Position numbers and translations under genes: made by a program. This document shows, one piece after another, positions 61,527 through 64,000 of a DNA stretch of 64,000 nucleotides. The DNA comes from Pedobacter nanyangensis (lineage in GTDB: Bacteria > Bacteroidota > Bacteroidia > Sphingobacteriales > Sphingobacteriaceae), in contig NZ_QMHO01000002.1 in assembly GCF_003313505.1 (NCBI RefSeq), positions 613,876 through 677,875 on the forward strand, given 5' to 3'. The notes below the pieces were generated by a model. That model ran no database searches, was not told where the DNA came from, and was given only the letters and a program-made list of their open reading frames with translations. Positions within the stretch are counted from its first letter, which is position 1; each line of letters starts with the position of its first letter.

Positions 61527-63122
61527 ATGAGTTTAACACATTTTAACGCAAAATTCAAATCGCACTTAGAATTGTTCAACACTAGCCCGTATTTGTTTAT
61601 TGGGTCAGGATTATCAAGACGATACTTGCAACTTCCAACTTGGTATGATTTGTTAGAGGAGTTTTCGAAGAAGCTTGAATTGCCATATGAATTCGGTTAT
61701 TATGCTTCTCAAATCGAGGGTGACTTGCCAAAATTGGCTTCTGTATTAGCTGATGAATTCCATAAGATTTGGTGGACTTCAGATAGTTTTGCTGAAAATC
61801 GAAAAAAGTATAATAAGGAAGCGCAATTTAGTACTCAGCAACCATTTAAAATAGAATTAGCTTTATTTGTGTCCACCCGTGGAATCCAAAGCGAGCAATT
61901 TAACGATGAGATTGAATTGCTAAAATCTTCTATAATTGATGGAATAATTACTACAAATTGGGATGATTTCACAAATAATTTACTTGAAGGTTTTGAGATT
62001 TTTGTTGGTCAAAATCAGCTTTTGTTTTCAGATACTGCAGCCATAGGAGAAATCTATAAAATACATGGCTCAGTAACACAACCCGATAGCATAGTTGTCA
62101 CCAAAGAAGATTATATTTCCTTCCATAAGAAAAATCAGTTTTTAGCGGCAAAATTATTCACGATTTTTGCTGAACATCCGATTATTTTTTTAGGTTATTC
62201 ATTGTCTGATTCAAATATTATTGATATTCTAAACTCAATAGTTGAATGTGTTGACAATCAGAACATAGAAAAGTTAAGGGATAGACTGATTTTTGTAGAG
62301 TGGGGTGCTGATTATGATGACCCTCAAATACTTGACGGTAATATCGTTATAGAAAAATTACCTCTGCCAATTAAACATATAAAGTTGAACTCTTTTGTTC
62401 CATTGTTTAAGATATTAGCTACTTTAAAGCAAAGGTTACCAGTTAAGGTACTAAGGAAGTGTAGATCTGCTGTTTACGATCTTGTAAAAACCAGTAACCC
62501 AGTAAAAACTATGCTTATTGGTGATTTGGAGAACATCAATGATGATGATGACATACAATTTGTAATCGGAGTTGGGGTCGCAAGCCAATACTCCGAGCAT
62601 GGTTATATCGGAATATCCAATGATGATATTTTTGAAGATATTATTTATGAAAACAAAAATTGGGACTCCGAGATTGTTATCAAGGATGTCATACCTAAAT
62701 TATTGAAAGGTAACACGTACTTGCCATTATATAAATATCTTCGTCAATCAGGGGAATTAGATGATAATGGACAGCTATTTGAAACAGAAAGGTTCGGTGC
62801 TAAAGTAATTAATGCAGTAAGGGATAATAATGTTAAAGTATATTATCCTAAAGGTATTAGTTATTTAAGAAGACATGCAGAGGTTAGGGATAATTGTACA
62901 GGAGTAAAACATGTAGTTGAAACATATGGTAACAAACATGCATTTTACTATATACCATTTCTAAAGAGAGAAAATATTGACTTAGATGATTTATTAGATT
63001 TCTTAAAAGAAAACTATAGTAATGAAACAAAAAAACAAACTGACTTAAAGAAAATTGTTTGTTTTTATGATTATCTTAAACATGGTTTGCAACTTGATGC
63101 AAAATTACCAGCAGGTCATTAA
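61527..63122 (+). CDS. SIR2-like domain protein, candidate anti-phage NADase
   Basis: The 531-aa protein has an N-terminal SIR2-like NAD-binding domain (to about residue 310). Motifs are FIGSGLSRR (residues 24-32, the glycine loop), TTNWDDF (142-148, with the Asn and Asp that contact NAD), KIHGSV with the catalytic-type His180, and FLGYSLSDSN (222-231). The C-terminal half (VGVASQYSEHGYIG and later) is not recognised. Such stand-alone SIR2 proteins destroy NAD upon phage sensing. No HerA, TIR or pAgo partner is in view, so an independent system or a partner on the right is possible. AT-rich composition suggests transfer. Confidence 0.8.
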   Translation: MSLTHFNAKFKSHLELFNTSPYLFIGSGLSRRYLQLPTWYDLLEEFSKKLELPYEFGYYASQIEGDLPKLASVLADEFHKIWWTSDSFAENRKKYNKEAQFSTQQPFKIELALFVSTRGIQSEQFNDEIELLKSSIIDGIITTNWDDFTNNLLEGFEIFVGQNQLLFSDTAAIGEIYKIHGSVTQPDSIVVTKEDYISFHKKNQFLAAKLFTIFAEHPIIFLGYSLSDSNIIDILNSIVECVDNQNIEKLRDRLIFVEWGADYDDPQILDGNIVIEKLPLPIKHIKLNSFVPLFKILATLKQRLPVKVLRKCRSAVYDLVKTSNPVKTMLIGDLENINDDDDIQFVIGVGVASQYSEHGYIGISNDDIFEDIIYENKNWDSEIVIKDVIPKLLKGNTYLPLYKYLRQSGELDDNGQLFETERFGAKVINAVRDNNVKVYYPKGISYLRRHAEVRDNCTGVKHVVETYGNKHAFYYIPFLKRENIDLDDLLDFLKENYSNETKKQTDLKKIVCFYDYLKHGLQLDAKLPAGH

Positions 63123-63143
63123 TCGATTAACGACTATAATATT

Positions 63144-63974
63144 CTAATCTTCAATCAAAATTAATGTCCCAGATGGGTTAATCAAACCAGGCCGTACATT
63201 TATTTTTTGACCGAGTTGATAGCTTTTTTCTGTTTCCAATATACCCTCAATCCAAATATGAGGTATCAATATACTCATTGACGCATTTCTTTTCACACTG
63301 CCAATAACAATTCCTTGATAAGTTTTGCCATAATCTAAATTTTCCTGTCTATTTATATTATTTTTTGTAAGGCCTTTCAAACTTAAAAGTATCTTATTTT
63401 TTTCAAAGTCAATTTTTTTTAGCTGAAGTGGTATATCATTAAGACATTCGCCAAAGTTTATGCAAGCATCTACCCAGCCATTGTTACTCACATCACTGCG
63501 GAACAGTATGGACTCATATGATTTACCAGAATGTTTCATCTCATAAACAATACCCCAATTATATGCTTGGATTACTTTCATGTGTTTCAATATTTGCCCT
63601 TCACCAAAATTATCTTTAATCAAAGCAAGCGGATGGGGAATGATGGTTTTGAAAGTTCCAATTAGCTTAAATTTGTTTTTGTCAATATCCTTTATGAAAA
63701 CTTGCTTCTTTGCACCAACACGGTAATCAATTGATTCACCATTCCATGACATTTCATATTTAGGGATATAAATTTTGAGTTTAGGGCTAACTAAAGTTCC
63801 GTTAATCCCATATGGTGTAATTTCATCAATTATAAAATCAACAACCTTGTCCTTATTTTGAGTAAAATATTGTTGATATGGATTTGCCTTTTCTTGTTTT
63901 AATGAAAGTATGACCAAACCATCTTCTTTGTCTATACGCTTCACATGACTGTAGATTATTCCAAAACTGGCCAC
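63144..63974 (-). CDS. Multi-S1/OB-repeat protein, 5' end truncated
   Basis: The 276-aa reading frame looks like part of an RNA-binding protein made of S1-like OB repeats: repeat ends are VILSLKQEKANPYQQY (residues about 20-35) and ILLSLKGLTK, and repeat cores are IIDEITPYGINGTLVSPKLK, YNWGIVYEMKHSGKSY and YQGIVIGSVKRNASMSI. The start is a GTG at 63974, and the frame stays open to the edge. The first S1 repeat appears cut: only its last strands are kept. Direct repeats of an IS21-like end lie on this spot, so the gene may be truncated by insertion. It faces the SIR2 gene tail-to-tail with 21 bp between. Confidence 0.6.
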   Translation of the reverse strand: MASFGIIYSHVKRIDKEDGLVILSLKQEKANPYQQYFTQNKDKVVDFIIDEITPYGINGTLVSPKLKIYIPKYEMSWNGESIDYRVGAKKQVFIKDIDKNKFKLIGTFKTIIPHPLALIKDNFGEGQILKHMKVIQAYNWGIVYEMKHSGKSYESILFRSDVSNNGWVDACINFGECLNDIPLQLKKIDFEKNKILLSLKGLTKNNINRQENLDYGKTYQGIVIGSVKRNASMSILIPHIWIEGILETEKSYQLGQKINVRPGLINPSGTLILIED

Positions 63975-63997
63975 TGCTTTTTTTGCAAACTGGCCAC
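63964..63997. mobile_element. Probable terminal repeats of an IS21-family element (edge of window)
   Basis: AAACTGGCCAC occurs at 63964-63974 and again at 63987-63997, 23 bp apart, with a T-rich spacer. IS21-family ends carry such multiple short direct repeats, often of a GTGGCCAGTTT-like type, starting with TG. Only about 35 bp are in the window, and no istA/istB is seen, so the call rests on pattern and recall. Confidence 0.4.
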
Positions 63998-64000
63998 ATC

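Noticed and set aside
1..64000. CRISPR arrays, tRNA and rRNA genes, replication origin
   Set aside because: No regularly spaced repeat array, no cloverleaf signature in the gaps and no dnaA-type cluster was found by reading the gaps.

Overview
The window is chromosomal DNA from a member of the Bacteroidota, most likely Sphingobacteriaceae (Pedobacter-like). This rests on a SusC/SusD pair, a type IX secretion tail, TonB-linked receptors with carboxypeptidase-like N-terminal domains, many -7 promoter boxes of the Bacteroidota form TAnnTTTG, and a Bacteroidota-type small SRP RNA. No tRNA, rRNA or CRISPR array was seen. Species-level placement would need a database search. Layout: 0-10.7 kb is housekeeping and stress: a partial short-chain dehydrogenase, a divergent mdaB quinone reductase/LysR pair, a PPK2 polyphosphate kinase, a class A penicillin-binding protein, a very large metallopeptidase/beta-propeller/outer-membrane-barrel protein, a degenerate GIY-YIG protein, an XRE-S24 repressor and a Spy-like periplasmic protein. 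10.8-27.1 kb is a coherent locus for glycerophosphodiester/glycerol-3-phosphate use. SusC, SusD, a DUF5689 lipoprotein, a metallophosphoesterase, a glycerophosphodiesterase, GlpT and an SGNH esterase lie on the minus strand, and a GlpR-like regulator stands divergent from glpD-glpK-glpF. The SusC promoter carries three TTAAC repeats with an 11-bp period beside a -7 box, resembling a Pho box, so phosphate control of a phosphate-ester scavenging system is a testable idea. 27-45.6 kb is mostly core metabolism: a hybrid histidine kinase, a CDF transporter/NUDIX/CPBP-protease operon, an aminotransferase, a DUF6364-PIN toxin-antitoxin pair, a MacB-like permease, queA, ispD, gltBD, the SRP RNA gene ffs, a fructose-6-phosphate aldolase and an SMP-30-like secreted propeller. 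45.6-61.2 kb is more accessory: a fossil of a Crp/Fnr regulator, two GNAT acetyltransferases, a MarR operon, a cold shock protein followed by a tandem palindromic repeat, DUF1275 and DJ-1 proteins, a DsbA/NTF2 operon divergent from an HxlR regulator, a TonB receptor divergent from a LytS/LytTR two-component system, a TraB/DUF5694-like protein and a T9SS cargo protein. 61.2-64 kb is AT-rich: a stand-alone SIR2-like protein of the type found in anti-phage systems, facing a multi-S1/OB protein whose 5' end runs into repeats that look like the end of an IS21-family element at the right edge. The most interesting items are the phosphate-ester SusCD locus with its Pho-box-like promoter, the SIR2/S1 pair broken by a likely IS end, a long AGTATC inverted repeat between queA and ispD, the dispersed GTTGGTG-ATAA-CACCAAC palindromes, a likely inactive GIY-YIG protein divergent from an S24 repressor with paired operators, and a DsbA lipoprotein with a winged-helix-like tail.
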